Source: Opitutaceae bacterium
Lineage (GTDB): Bacteria; Verrucomicrobiota; Verrucomicrobiia; Opitutales; Opitutaceae
Assembly: GCA_027485045.1 (NCBI GenBank)
Contig: JAIXRU010000282.1
Coordinates: 1 to 35,726, forward strand
Direction of reading: 5' to 3'
DNA: 35,726 nucleotides
Shown: piece after piece, positions 1 to 8,975 of the stretch
Position numbering within the stretch: position 1 is the stretch's first letter
Layout: every line of letters begins with the position of its first letter
The notes under the pieces: generated by a model
The model's input: only the letters and a program-made list of their open reading frames with translations
What the model was told of the DNA's origin: nothing
The model's database searches: none
Translations under genes and position numbers: made by a program

Positions 1-85
1 TAATTCCCGTCACCGCGAACACAATCAAAGGAAAGGCGAGCCAGGGCGCGAGACGACGATGGAGCGGACGGGAAATGGGTTTCAT
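1..85 (-). CDS. N-terminus of a membrane protein, possibly PepSY-associated TM family (partial, runs off left edge)
   Basis: Reverse complement of 1-85 reads MKPISRPLHRRLAPWLAFPLIVFAVTGI: a basic start plus a hydrophobic segment typical of PepSY_TM proteins. Only 28 codons visible. Confidence 0.45.
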   Translation of the reverse strand, partial: MKPISRPLHRRLAPWLAFPLIVFAVTGI

Positions 86-149
86 TTTAAAAAGATTTAA
101 TCAGGTCAGATACCCCTAAACTCAATTAGCCAGATGGTATTACGAGACG

Positions 150-1184
150 TTAGGTTTCGACCCGCAGCACATAAACAACACCCTTTTCGCTACCCACCGC
201 GAGGTAGGCATCATCGGGCGACCAGACGAGCTTGGTCGCGGTCGCAGGCATCCTGACCGTGGCACGCAAGGGTTGCGGCCGTTCGGGACTCCAAAGCTGC
301 AATACGCCGTCCTTACTGGCGGCGGCAAGCAAGCCGTGGCGATTTTGAAAGGCCACCGCGGTCAGTGGCGCATCGTGCGGCAACATCCCCGGTTCGCGTC
401 CCTCGGGCCCGGCTCCGGCGCAATCCCACACACACACATCTTGCCCGCCCGTGGTGGCGAGTTTTTGCCCGGTATGGTCGAAGCTAATCTGGCGAACCTT
501 GGTTTCGTAGCCACTCATGTGGAACTCCTGGTCTTCCTCCGGTAACCAAAGATGCACGCTGGGGTCGGCATTGCCCGAGACCAACCAGCGACCCGCAGGG
601 GGCGACCAGGCAAGCGTCGCGATACCGTTCGCGTAGGTGTATTCCTTTTGGGCCAGGTAGTCATCGGCGTCCCACAGGCAAACCCCGCCGAAGTAGGCGG
701 CAGCCAAAGCACCGCCTTGCGGATGCCAGGCCAGTGCGGTGAGGGTTTTGGGCGCGGGTTTGAAGCGGTGAAAGGTACTCGCGTCTGCGTGCAGGAAAAC
801 CAAGTCACGGCCCGAAGCGGCGGCCAGGAGCGGAGCACCTTTCGTCGTCGAGGGTCGCCACGCGAGTTGCTCGATCCACGCCGAGCCGAGTTCGGCAGTG
901 GCGAGGTGTTGCGCGGCACCGGCGTCCCAGAGTTTCACCGCGCCATCCTGTCCGCCTGTAGCGAGGAGGAGAGCGGTATCCGCGCCGGAGCGAGGGGCAA
1001 AGGCGAGGGCGTTGGTGCCGTCGACGTGGCCGGGTAACTCGCGGCGATTCTCGCCGGTAGGGCCGGAGAAAAGATACATGGGGCCTGCCTGGGACGCGAC
1101 GGCGAGAAACTGGCCGTCTGGCGACCAAGCGAGATCGATTACGTAATCATCGAGGGCTGAGGCCCAGACTTTGTGCAACTGCAT
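150..1184 (-). CDS. WD40 repeat domain-containing protein
   Basis: Repeated beta-propeller motifs (DLAWSPDGQFLAVAS, LLATGGQDGAVKLWD, LAWSPPAGRWLVSGNADPSVHLW, KLVWSPDDAYLAVGSEKGVVYVL). Likely start is the internal Met MQLHKVWASALDDYV at 1184, not 1421. Confidence 0.85.
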   Translation of the reverse strand: MQLHKVWASALDDYVIDLAWSPDGQFLAVASQAGPMYLFSGPTGENRRELPGHVDGTNALAFAPRSGADTALLLATGGQDGAVKLWDAGAAQHLATAELGSAWIEQLAWRPSTTKGAPLLAAASGRDLVFLHADASTFHRFKPAPKTLTALAWHPQGGALAAAYFGGVCLWDADDYLAQKEYTYANGIATLAWSPPAGRWLVSGNADPSVHLWLPEEDQEFHMSGYETKVRQISFDHTGQKLATTGGQDVCVWDCAGAGPEGREPGMLPHDAPLTAVAFQNRHGLLAAASKDGVLQLWSPERPQPLRATVRMPATATKLVWSPDDAYLAVGSEKGVVYVLRVET

Positions 1185-1567
1185 GTGCGCGCAGGTTGAG
1201 AGGACGCGTGGGCATTTGTCGAACGGAACTCGTGCGCTTACGGTGGATGCTGCGGACCCAAGGCTGCCCCAAGGAGGGTATGATCGAGTGACTTCAGCGA
1301 GAGAACGTAGGTTGCATTTTGGGGCTATGCCCTCCGTCGATTCGGGGTAACCCTCAAACCGCACACAAAAGATGCTTTGTGAAGCTTTTGTGGCGACAGG
1401 CGACTTCGGTCCTTGAGGCATTAGCTGGAGGTGACGCAGTAGGGGATGCCATCCGGCAAAATATTCCTTCGTTTGAGACGTGAACTTAGATAGGGAATTA
1501 AAATTTATTTAAATTATGATAAATAGCTGTTTACGTAAGTGGCATTGGCTTTGCTTAAAGTGACGGC

Positions 1568-2086
1568 ATGAGCTTGCTAACTGCTAAAACCGCTGCCTTT
1601 GCCGAGCCGACGGATATGCGTTGGTCGGAGTTGGAGCGGTGGACCTTGGAGGCGTGCGTCCTGCGTGCCGAGGGGCGCGAAGCAGAGGCGGTGCGGGTTT
1701 TGCAGGAGCGCATGCCCGGGCTAATCCGCGAGTGGAGCGTGCACTGCCGTTTACCCAAGCCTGTCATCCAAGAGCGGCTGCGACGTATGTTTGCCGAGAA
1801 GCAGGATTTTGTGGCCCGCGGGCTCGCCCAGCGGCGTCTGATCACCTCCGAGCTCATCGCCCGTGGTCGTGACGTCCCGGCGGGCACGAATACCGCCGCA
1901 ACCGTATCTGCCGCCCGTCAGCCCGTTGCCTCTCTACCGCCCGGCCCCGTCGGCCTGCGCCAACGCGTACCACTGAGCGATGTCGTCGGGATGCTCGATG
2001 GCCTGGCTGAGGCCGAGCGTGAGGCCCGTCGCGAGGCCATCTGGCCCTTGCGGTCTCCGGCAACTTTTGCCGCCGCCCAACTTTGA
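1568..2086 (+). CDS. hypothetical protein, putative partner of the downstream actin-like protein
   Basis: 172-aa ORF 53 bp upstream of and co-oriented with the actin-like gene. Charged/helical composition; no family recognised. Confidence 0.6.
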   Translation: MSLLTAKTAAFAEPTDMRWSELERWTLEACVLRAEGREAEAVRVLQERMPGLIREWSVHCRLPKPVIQERLRRMFAEKQDFVARGLAQRRLITSELIARGRDVPAGTNTAATVSAARQPVASLPPGPVGLRQRVPLSDVVGMLDGLAEAEREARREAIWPLRSPATFAAAQL

Positions 2087-2139
2087 TTTTCCCGTTCGAC
2101 CCATCCATCCCAACCAAAACCTAAGAATAGTTCCCGTCA

Positions 2140-3272
2140 TGTCTAAGCTCACCTCCACCCAAGCTTCCGCCCGCGTCACCTCCTCCGCTATCATTCCCTC
2201 CAACTCCACCGATACCTTGCTGGTCGGTCTGGATTGGGGCACCAACCTTTCCAGCCTGCACGCCGCCAGGCGCGAAAGCACCGAGCTGGTGGTGCAGGAG
2301 CAAATCCCCACCGTAGTCGGCTACGCTCAGGAAAATATTCTTGATGGCGTGCTGCCCGGAGATGCCCGCGTGCTTTTCGGCAAGCAGGCGCAGAAGCACC
2401 GCCAACACGTACGTCTAGTGCGGCCGTTACAAGGCGGAGTGATCGCTGACCGCGAGGCCGCCAAGGACTTCGCGCGTCACCTGCGCACCCGCCTTCCTGA
2501 AAACTCCGGCGATATCCGCGCCGTTATCGGCATGCCTGCCAGTTCCGACCTGGCCGCCCGTGAAAACGCCCGCGCCGCAGTGCAAGGTGTTTTCCAAAAA
2601 GTCATTTTCGTGCCCGAGCCCTTCCTGGCCGCACTTGGTTATCGTGATGATGATCGCCTGACCGACTCCGAATACCAGGACCCGGTGCTAAATTCCCTCT
2701 ACGTGGATATCGGTGCCGGTTCGACCGATGTCTGCATCGTGCAAGGCCGCTACCCCACGGTGGACGACCAGCTAAGCGCTCCCTTCGCCGGTGATGCGGT
2801 TGACCAAATCATCCTGGATGCCGCGCAGATCGCCTACCCCGACGCTGGACTCACCCTGGCGAAGGTTCGCGAGGTAAAGGAAAAATATTCCTGTGTAATG
2901 GAAGATGAGGGACAGCAACCCGCCATCGCTACGGTGATGGTCGCGGGCAAGCCGGTGAAAATCGATCTTACCGCCCAAATCGCCGCCGGCTGTGCCGCTC
3001 TGCTGCAAAAAACCTTTGAGATGACGAGCGAGCTGGTCGGCCGCGCCGATCCCGATTCAGTCGGCGAGCTGCTGCAAAACGTGATCGTGACCGGAGGCGG
3101 CAGCCTCATCCGCGGCTTCGGCGTGGCCCTGCAGACCAAACTGCTCGAGGAAGGATTTGAGATCCCCCGAGTGCGCGTGCTGGGCCAAGGCTACAAGGAA
3201 TATGTCGCGCGCGGAGCCTTGAAGACCGCCCGTCAGGCTCAGGATCGTCACTGGCAAAACATCCTCGGCTAA
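2140..3272 (+). CDS. actin-like ATPase (MreB/MamK/Hsp70-like fold)
   Basis: Phosphate-1-like LVGLDWGTNLSSLHA, phosphate-2 VDIGAGSTDVCIVQG, adenosine motif VIVTGGGSLIRGF; RPLQGGVIADREAAKDFARHL and IRAVIGMPAS resemble MamK/MreB. Start chosen at ATG 2140 (MSKLTSTQ); the ORF-track start at 1980 overlaps the upstream gene. Confidence 0.85.
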
Positions 3273-3304
3273 ACCCCGAAACCCCTTTGGTTTGGATTGG
3301 ACGG

Positions 3305-3340
3305 AGGGCCGGTTCGCCTAAGCGGACCGGTCCTCTTTTT
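3305..3340 (+). terminator. rho-independent terminator of the actin-like gene
   Basis: AGGGCCGGTTCGC-CTAA-GCGGACCGGTCCT stem (with G-U pairs) followed by CTTTTT, about 33 bp after the stop codon. Confidence 0.8.
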
Positions 3341-3351
3341 GTACGCCGAAG

Positions 3352-4197
3352 TCAGGTCGAGAAGGGATTAAATTCCCGTTCGTGGGCGATGGTGCTCAAC
3401 GGACCATGGCCGGGCGCGATTACGGTATCTGGCGGGCAAATACGCAGTACCCGGGCGACCTGCTCGCGCAGACGTTTGCAACAAAAGTAGCCGCCACCGA
3501 CCGAGCCGGCGAAAAGCAAGTCGCCACTGATGAGCAAAGGGGCGGCATGGGGGGCGCCCGGCGCGCGCACGAGGTAGGAGTTATGCGCCTCGGCGTGGCC
3601 CGGAGTCGCAAGGGTTTCGATCGTATATCCGGCGCACTCCATGCGCGTGCCGTCAGCCAGCCCGGCGGCGCCGTTCACCTTGGACCCGGAGGGCGCAAAC
3701 ACCGGGGCGCTAGGATAGAGGCGGCGGACTTCGGGCAAACCACCTGTATGCTCGGTTTCGGCATGGGTAAGGAAAACCGCCGACACTTGATCCACCCGCG
3801 CAGGCCATGCGCGTCGCAGGCGCACGGCGTCCGGACCGGAATCGAAGAGCACACCCTCGCCGCTGCGGCAATCCGTGACGAGATAGGCGTTGGCCGTACC
3901 CAGACCGTGAGGAGCGCGCAACGGGAAGAGGCAGAACGGCAACCCGGAGATCACGGGCAGAGGATAACGATTGGCGGCCAGCGCATGCACGCCTCGCGGA
4001 TTAAGGCCAAGCTCGGTGGCAAGACGATCAAGCTCGGGTGTGGTAAAATCATACCGGTAATCGATGGCGTCACGGATACGCTCTGCGCTCACCGCGGTTC
4101 GAGCAGCCAAGCCCTCGGGCGTTAGGTCGGCCTGACAGAGCGCCTTTTCGAGCACATCTCCCAACTCGTCCTCCAGCAGCGTCTGTTCAATAACCAT
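3352..4197 (-). CDS. HTH-like N-terminal domain + metallo-beta-lactamase-fold protein (paralog 1)
   Basis: MVIEQTLLEDELGDVLEKALCQADLTPEGLAARTAVS (HTH-like), then MBL fold: VFLTHAETEHTGGL, ATPGHAEAHNSYLV, ISGDLLF, APGHGPLSTIAHEREFNPF. Probable start ATG at 4197. Confidence 0.8.
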   Translation of the reverse strand: MVIEQTLLEDELGDVLEKALCQADLTPEGLAARTAVSAERIRDAIDYRYDFTTPELDRLATELGLNPRGVHALAANRYPLPVISGLPFCLFPLRAPHGLGTANAYLVTDCRSGEGVLFDSGPDAVRLRRAWPARVDQVSAVFLTHAETEHTGGLPEVRRLYPSAPVFAPSGSKVNGAAGLADGTRMECAGYTIETLATPGHAEAHNSYLVRAPGAPHAAPLLISGDLLFAGSVGGGYFCCKRLREQVARVLRICPPDTVIAPGHGPLSTIAHEREFNPFST

Positions 4198-4246
4198 AAA
4201 CGAGCAAAGCTCGGCTAAAACGAATGTCCAACGACCAAAATGCTGC

Positions 4247-5926
4247 TCAGCGTTTATTGGGCAGCAACCCTTCCGGGCCGAGTCGTTCCACCAGTTCGGT
4301 AAACAAGGGATCCTGGGCCAGCAGCGGCCAAGGAGCATTGCTGGAGATGCGCACAAAAAGCTGGGCCTGAGGACGCAGGACGCCCTGCTGTAAGACCAGC
4401 CGCATCAAACTCAGCGCCGAAGTCGGCTTGGCATAAGCAACGGGACGTTTATCCGCAAAATGCCAGAACCAGACATGGCGTCCGGCTTCACCAACCTGAA
4501 ACACCCTTTGTTGCGCCGGTGTCAGGGTGCGTTCGCCGATTTTCAACTCTACCGTATCCGGCACCCCTTCCGCCAGAGACCAACCCGCGCCCGGCCAACA
4601 AGCATCGGGGCTATGCGAAGCAACCAGACTCACCGGAGCCTGCCCCGGGGCCCATGATGCGAGATAAACCGTGACCGCGACCAAGCGCTCCGGAGGTCCG
4701 CTCACATAGGTGCGCTGCAGCAGGTCCTCCGTGCGTAGCGTGGAGGCGAAACGGTAAAGCTCGGAGTCCGACTCCATCCGCCACCCCGGCACGGATTTCG
4801 GTAAAAGGCTATCCAACCGTGAAGCGCCCTCCATCGAGATGGACTCTGATATCGGACGGAGCGCCCAAACAAAAAAGAGGGATCCCAAAACCACCGCTGT
4901 TAATCCAGTCGCCAGCCCGCCTACCCAAGGCCCCGGCAAGTGGAGCTGGCCCTTTATAAAAGAAACCGTGGCTGGCTTCGCCAAGAGGCTTACGAGAGGG
5001 CGGCGTCGCTGCTCGTGACGGGCCAGCATACAGGCCAAACCAGTGAGACAACCAGTGCCGGCCATAAGAATGCTGTAGCCCGTTAAATCGTGCCAGCGGT
5101 CCAAGTCATAACCCTCGACAGCGAGCAGCGTAAGGATGAATGAACGCGTGAAGTTCAGCGCGAGCGCCCCCGGCACCGCCGTTGCGAGCAGGATCATACG
5201 GGCGAACCAACCGCGCGGAAAAACGGCGGCAAGAAACACCGCAGCGTAAACACACGAGATCAGACTGCGCACCCCGCTGCAGGCTTCATCCACGCCGACC
5301 TGACCATTCGGCAGCTCGATAACCGCTCCCATGCGATGAGCGGCCAGGCCCGCGAAATCGAGACTTCGCACGACCAACTCCGTCACCCATAGCTGCAGTT
5401 CAAGGGTTAGGCGCATCTGCGTACCCGGCGGCAAGGGCGCACTCAAAAAAACGAGCAATAGAATGGCTCCGGCGCAAAAATTCAACGGCAGCAGGCGCAC
5501 CGCACGATGCGCCGCCACGAACCAAACCGCCGCCAGGGTTAAACAGAGTGCGACCGTGCCGAGCCAAAGGGATAACGCACTTTGTGCCGTGAGTGCGGCT
5601 ACACTCACTCCTGTGGCGCTAAGAGCGAGCAAGGCCAGCAGACCAGTGATAGAAGTAATCGTTAACCAAAGCCGTCCGCCAGAATGGTATCGTTGCGGGC
5701 CGCCCCGGGCTTCCACGATCAAAGCCACTACCGCAGGCAGAGTGAATAGCCCATGGGTCAGATCCGGATTGGCGCACCACTCGGGGCCCAACCATGCTAT
5801 CCAGCCAAGTGTGATGCCGACCAAGGCCAGACCCGAGAGCCAAAGCAAAGACCGGCATTGGGCCAAAACCGTAGCCGCGCCGGAAGCGGAGGTCAGGGAT
5901 GACCAGGTCATAATGAGGCGGCGCAT
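4247..5926 (-). CDS. exosortase fused to C-terminal EpsI-like (DUF3485) domain
   Basis: Multi-TM protein with VDEACSGVRSLISCVYAA (catalytic Cys), PGALALNFTRSF (conserved Arg) and DRWHDLTGYSIL (conserved His), then a soluble domain LDSLLPKSVPGWRM...AVTVYLASW...SHSPDACWPGAGW typical of EpsI/DUF3485. Start could be 5911 instead of 5926. Confidence 0.88.
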   Translation of the reverse strand: MRRLIMTWSSLTSASGAATVLAQCRSLLWLSGLALVGITLGWIAWLGPEWCANPDLTHGLFTLPAVVALIVEARGGPQRYHSGGRLWLTITSITGLLALLALSATGVSVAALTAQSALSLWLGTVALCLTLAAVWFVAAHRAVRLLPLNFCAGAILLLVFLSAPLPPGTQMRLTLELQLWVTELVVRSLDFAGLAAHRMGAVIELPNGQVGVDEACSGVRSLISCVYAAVFLAAVFPRGWFARMILLATAVPGALALNFTRSFILTLLAVEGYDLDRWHDLTGYSILMAGTGCLTGLACMLARHEQRRRPLVSLLAKPATVSFIKGQLHLPGPWVGGLATGLTAVVLGSLFFVWALRPISESISMEGASRLDSLLPKSVPGWRMESDSELYRFASTLRTEDLLQRTYVSGPPERLVAVTVYLASWAPGQAPVSLVASHSPDACWPGAGWSLAEGVPDTVELKIGERTLTPAQQRVFQVGEAGRHVWFWHFADKRPVAYAKPTSALSLMRLVLQQGVLRPQAQLFVRISSNAPWPLLAQDPLFTELVERLGPEGLLPNKR

Positions 5927-6156
5927 GGAGAGGCGGGGAGGCGTGAGGATACCCTAGCTTGAGGAGAGACGACACGGACTGACCAGCCTGCACTAAGTCT
6001 GCCGCTTCGTTATAGTGCGCCATAGAAAAAATCCGAGCCCCCATACACCGAGTCTCGGAAACCATTTCCAATACCCCTACTCTCAATCGGGGATTAAGTA
6101 ATTATTCTAAGTCCGGCATCCTTGTCAGAGGTACGAATGATAGGTTAAAAAAACGT

Positions 6157-7014
6157 ATGCTACCCCGCAACAGATCACTGTATTTCGCAATATGCGGGCT
6201 TATACTTGCGTCAATCACCCGGCTGCTGGCGGGTTCTGCCACGGATGTAACGGGGTTATACTTCACCGGCGTAAACAGCAGTGGAAACGTTTTGGCGGGC
6301 GGCAGTGTAGACCCTAACTGGAACGTTAGCTACGCCTACGCCAATGGTAATTCAGCGAATTCCACCTACATGGGTTCGGCGTATGTGGCGACCACTACGG
6401 ATCCTGGATGGGTACCCAATTCGACCTCAGCCAAATGGATCGTTCCACCCGGCGGTTCAGGCGGCAACGGCGGTTACCAACTCCCGGGCAATGGCACCAC
6501 TGGAAGCAATCGCGCCTACTACATTTACTCGCTCGCCTTTAACATCGCGGGCACGGGCTCGGGCGCCGTCACAAATCAAGTTTCCATCGGCATCACAATC
6601 GCAGCCGACGACATCTACTCCATCTACATTAATCCCGCGTTGAGCAATAACGGTGACATCGCCAACGGAGTCACGGCCGCCGTGACCAATAACAACGGTG
6701 CATGGACCAACACCGGCACGGCCACGCTGGCCAATTTCGGAGCGAATAACAACTCAGTCTTCCAAGTGGGAACCAACTACCTGCGTATATTAGTTAGAAA
6801 TACAAATAGCGCCACCGGTTCCTCAAATAATAACTCGGTAAATCCGACGGGACTTTTGTTTTACCAACAAAATAACATGGTGACCATCGACGGAAGGGTT
6901 ATCCCCGAAGTCGGCACCGTTTTACCCCTGTTGGGCGCGGCGGCGGCTTACATGCTCTATGCCCGGCGTCGCCGTAATCACCCGGCTTCGGCGATGCTGC
7001 AAACTACGGCTTAA
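6157..7014 (+). CDS. secreted Asn/Thr/Gly-rich protein with PEP-CTERM-like variant sorting tail
   Basis: N-terminal signal-like MLPRNRSLYFAICGLILASITRLLAGS; C-terminal IPEVGTVLPLLGAAAAYMLYARRRRNHP = short motif + TM + Arg cluster; adjacent to exosortase. Confidence 0.75.
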   Translation: MLPRNRSLYFAICGLILASITRLLAGSATDVTGLYFTGVNSSGNVLAGGSVDPNWNVSYAYANGNSANSTYMGSAYVATTTDPGWVPNSTSAKWIVPPGGSGGNGGYQLPGNGTTGSNRAYYIYSLAFNIAGTGSGAVTNQVSIGITIAADDIYSIYINPALSNNGDIANGVTAAVTNNNGAWTNTGTATLANFGANNNSVFQVGTNYLRILVRNTNSATGSSNNNSVNPTGLLFYQQNNMVTIDGRVIPEVGTVLPLLGAAAAYMLYARRRRNHPASAMLQTTA

Positions 7015-8821
7015 GACGATCTAAGGCTTCGGTCGCCAAAGCTCGTTCCGCCTTGGACAGCCCGCTGGCGGCAGAGAGCAGTCGTGTTAACCTAGGGAGC
7101 GCCTCGTCTTTTCGCCCTGCTTCGGCAAGGGCGAGCGCGAAGGTGAAATCAAAGCCGGGGGCAGGCTCGACTTCCTTGATCGCCCTACTGGCAATAGGAT
7201 CAAGCAACTTAAGGGCGAGCGCAGATTCACCACGCCGGAGTTCAGCTAGGGCGGCGGTGATTTGATAGGCCTCGCGAGTCGGAACTTTTTGTAGCGTTTG
7301 CCGGGATATCCTAACTGCTCCCATGCGGTCTTCTCCCGTCAAGGCGGCGAAATAGGCGAGATTGTTGGCCACATCGGTATCGTCCGGGCGAAGGTTATTG
7401 AGGCGTCGGAAAATCCTGTATTGGCTGATTGCGTCGTCAGTAACTTGTGCATGACGCAAGATTGCGCCGAGAGCCAGCCAAGCCGTCTCGGGTTGCTGCG
7501 CGGCCGTTTCCCAAAGCGCGAGGGCAGGCTCGACCCGACCCCAAGCGTAAAGTGTGTTGGCGGCGAACAGCGCGGAAGAGGTGCGCTGGCGCGCTTGGCT
7601 GTTCAAATCGCCCCAGGTTCTCGCCACACTCGCGGAATCACCCTGCTGGGTCGCAGCTTCCCAGGCATACACCATGCGCAAAAACTCCACGTCTTCACTC
7701 CAAGGTTCATTGGCGGTCCAAGCCGCAAGTTCAGCCCACTGTCCGCTCACGCGCCGAGCTTCGGCAAGATTGACCACTCCGGGTGCGCGACGTGTCACCG
7801 CCTCGGGCAGGGTTGCAGCCCAGGCGATTGCATCCTCGGCGCGACCAATCTGCACCAACCAGCCGAGGAGCAAGCTGGCGCGCATGGGCTCGCCGATGTA
7901 GTCGCGCTGCAGGCTGGTGAGCACCGCAAAGTAGCGCGTTTCGTCGGAGCGGAACAAGGCATTGAGCACCACGGGAACATCGGCAGTGGACGCCAGGGGA
8001 TGGATGAGCAGCGCGTCCGCCCAGCGCCGCAGCGCAGACCGGTCCGCGTCGCGCAAAGCTTCTGCAAGCAGAGGTCGCAAGGCCTCCACGCCCCACTCCG
8101 GATCCCCGGTCCACTTGCCGAGCAATGCCAAAGCCTCTTGGCGGGCGATTTCAGTGCCGATGCGCAACAGCACCAATCCGAGCGGAATCTCATTAACCGC
8201 GACGCCACCCCCGATTTTTTGCGCACGTGCGAAAAAATCCGCCGCTTCGAGCCAGCGTCCAGCGCGCCGGGCGATTTCCCCGCGCAGACGTAGAGCGTAG
8301 TCGGAAGTAGATACCAATTCAGGCGGCAGGGAATCGAGGGTGCGGGATGCGGAAATTTGGTCCCCGGCTGCGAGGTAGGCCCCACAGAGAGCAAGGGCAA
8401 GATCGAGCCGGGAGGGCGCAATTTTCGCCGCCTTTTGCGTGGCCCGTAGCACGGCGGCGGAGTCCTTGCGCAGACGCGCGAGGTCAGCCACAGCCTGCCA
8501 GGTGGCAACCGACTCCGGAGCGAGATCCACCAGCCGCTCGACCGCATCCTGCGCACGATCCGCCCGACCGGCCAAGATCCACTGCGTAGCGATGCGTTGG
8601 GCGCGATACGCAGACCAGCGGGGGTATCCCCAACCGACGAGGACGCCCCCGCAAACGATCAGGCTTACGGCAAGGTAAACGGTCCGGCGCAAACCGGGGC
8701 GTTCTTCCCAAAAATCCCCTATTGCCCAAAGTGCTTCGCGCAACTCGAACCGAGCCCAGAATCGACGCATAGCAGCCAGCCTGACGGATGCTTGAGAAGG
8801 GGTATCTGGGGGTTCATCCAT
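7004..8821 (-). CDS. membrane-anchored TPR-repeat protein
   Basis: One N-terminal TM (VYLAVSLIVCGGVLVGWGY) followed by TPR-like helical repeats (AVERLVDLAPESVATWQAVADLARL, ALALCGAYLAAGD, LALAEAGRKDEALPRL). Confidence 0.75.
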   Translation of the reverse strand: MDEPPDTPSQASVRLAAMRRFWARFELREALWAIGDFWEERPGLRRTVYLAVSLIVCGGVLVGWGYPRWSAYRAQRIATQWILAGRADRAQDAVERLVDLAPESVATWQAVADLARLRKDSAAVLRATQKAAKIAPSRLDLALALCGAYLAAGDQISASRTLDSLPPELVSTSDYALRLRGEIARRAGRWLEAADFFARAQKIGGGVAVNEIPLGLVLLRIGTEIARQEALALLGKWTGDPEWGVEALRPLLAEALRDADRSALRRWADALLIHPLASTADVPVVLNALFRSDETRYFAVLTSLQRDYIGEPMRASLLLGWLVQIGRAEDAIAWAATLPEAVTRRAPGVVNLAEARRVSGQWAELAAWTANEPWSEDVEFLRMVYAWEAATQQGDSASVARTWGDLNSQARQRTSSALFAANTLYAWGRVEPALALWETAAQQPETAWLALGAILRHAQVTDDAISQYRIFRRLNNLRPDDTDVANNLAYFAALTGEDRMGAVRISRQTLQKVPTREAYQITAALAELRRGESALALKLLDPIASRAIKEVEPAPGFDFTFALALAEAGRKDEALPRLTRLLSAASGLSKAERALATEALDRLKP

Positions 8822-8975
8822 AATCTGGAATCAGATTAAAGAGAACTCCCTCACATTGCTAGAAACTGTTCATCAATTCCCGCCAATCGCTGAAAAACTG
8901 CGGGGGATTAAGCACCACCCTTCCGGCTGCCTCAGCTTTTGGCTAAGCTTCGACTAAAAAAGAAAACAGGGGGAC

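Noticed and set aside
2140-3272. Magnetosome gene cluster suggested by the MamK-like actin
   Set aside because: No other mam-type gene is visible in the flanking sequence; MamK-like actins need not imply magnetosomes.
5619-6086. 155-aa - strand ORF upstream of the exosortase
   Set aside because: Most of it lies in an alternate frame over the exosortase N-terminus; no family features.
7298-8293. 331-aa + strand ORF
   Set aside because: Antisense to the TPR gene, no motif support.
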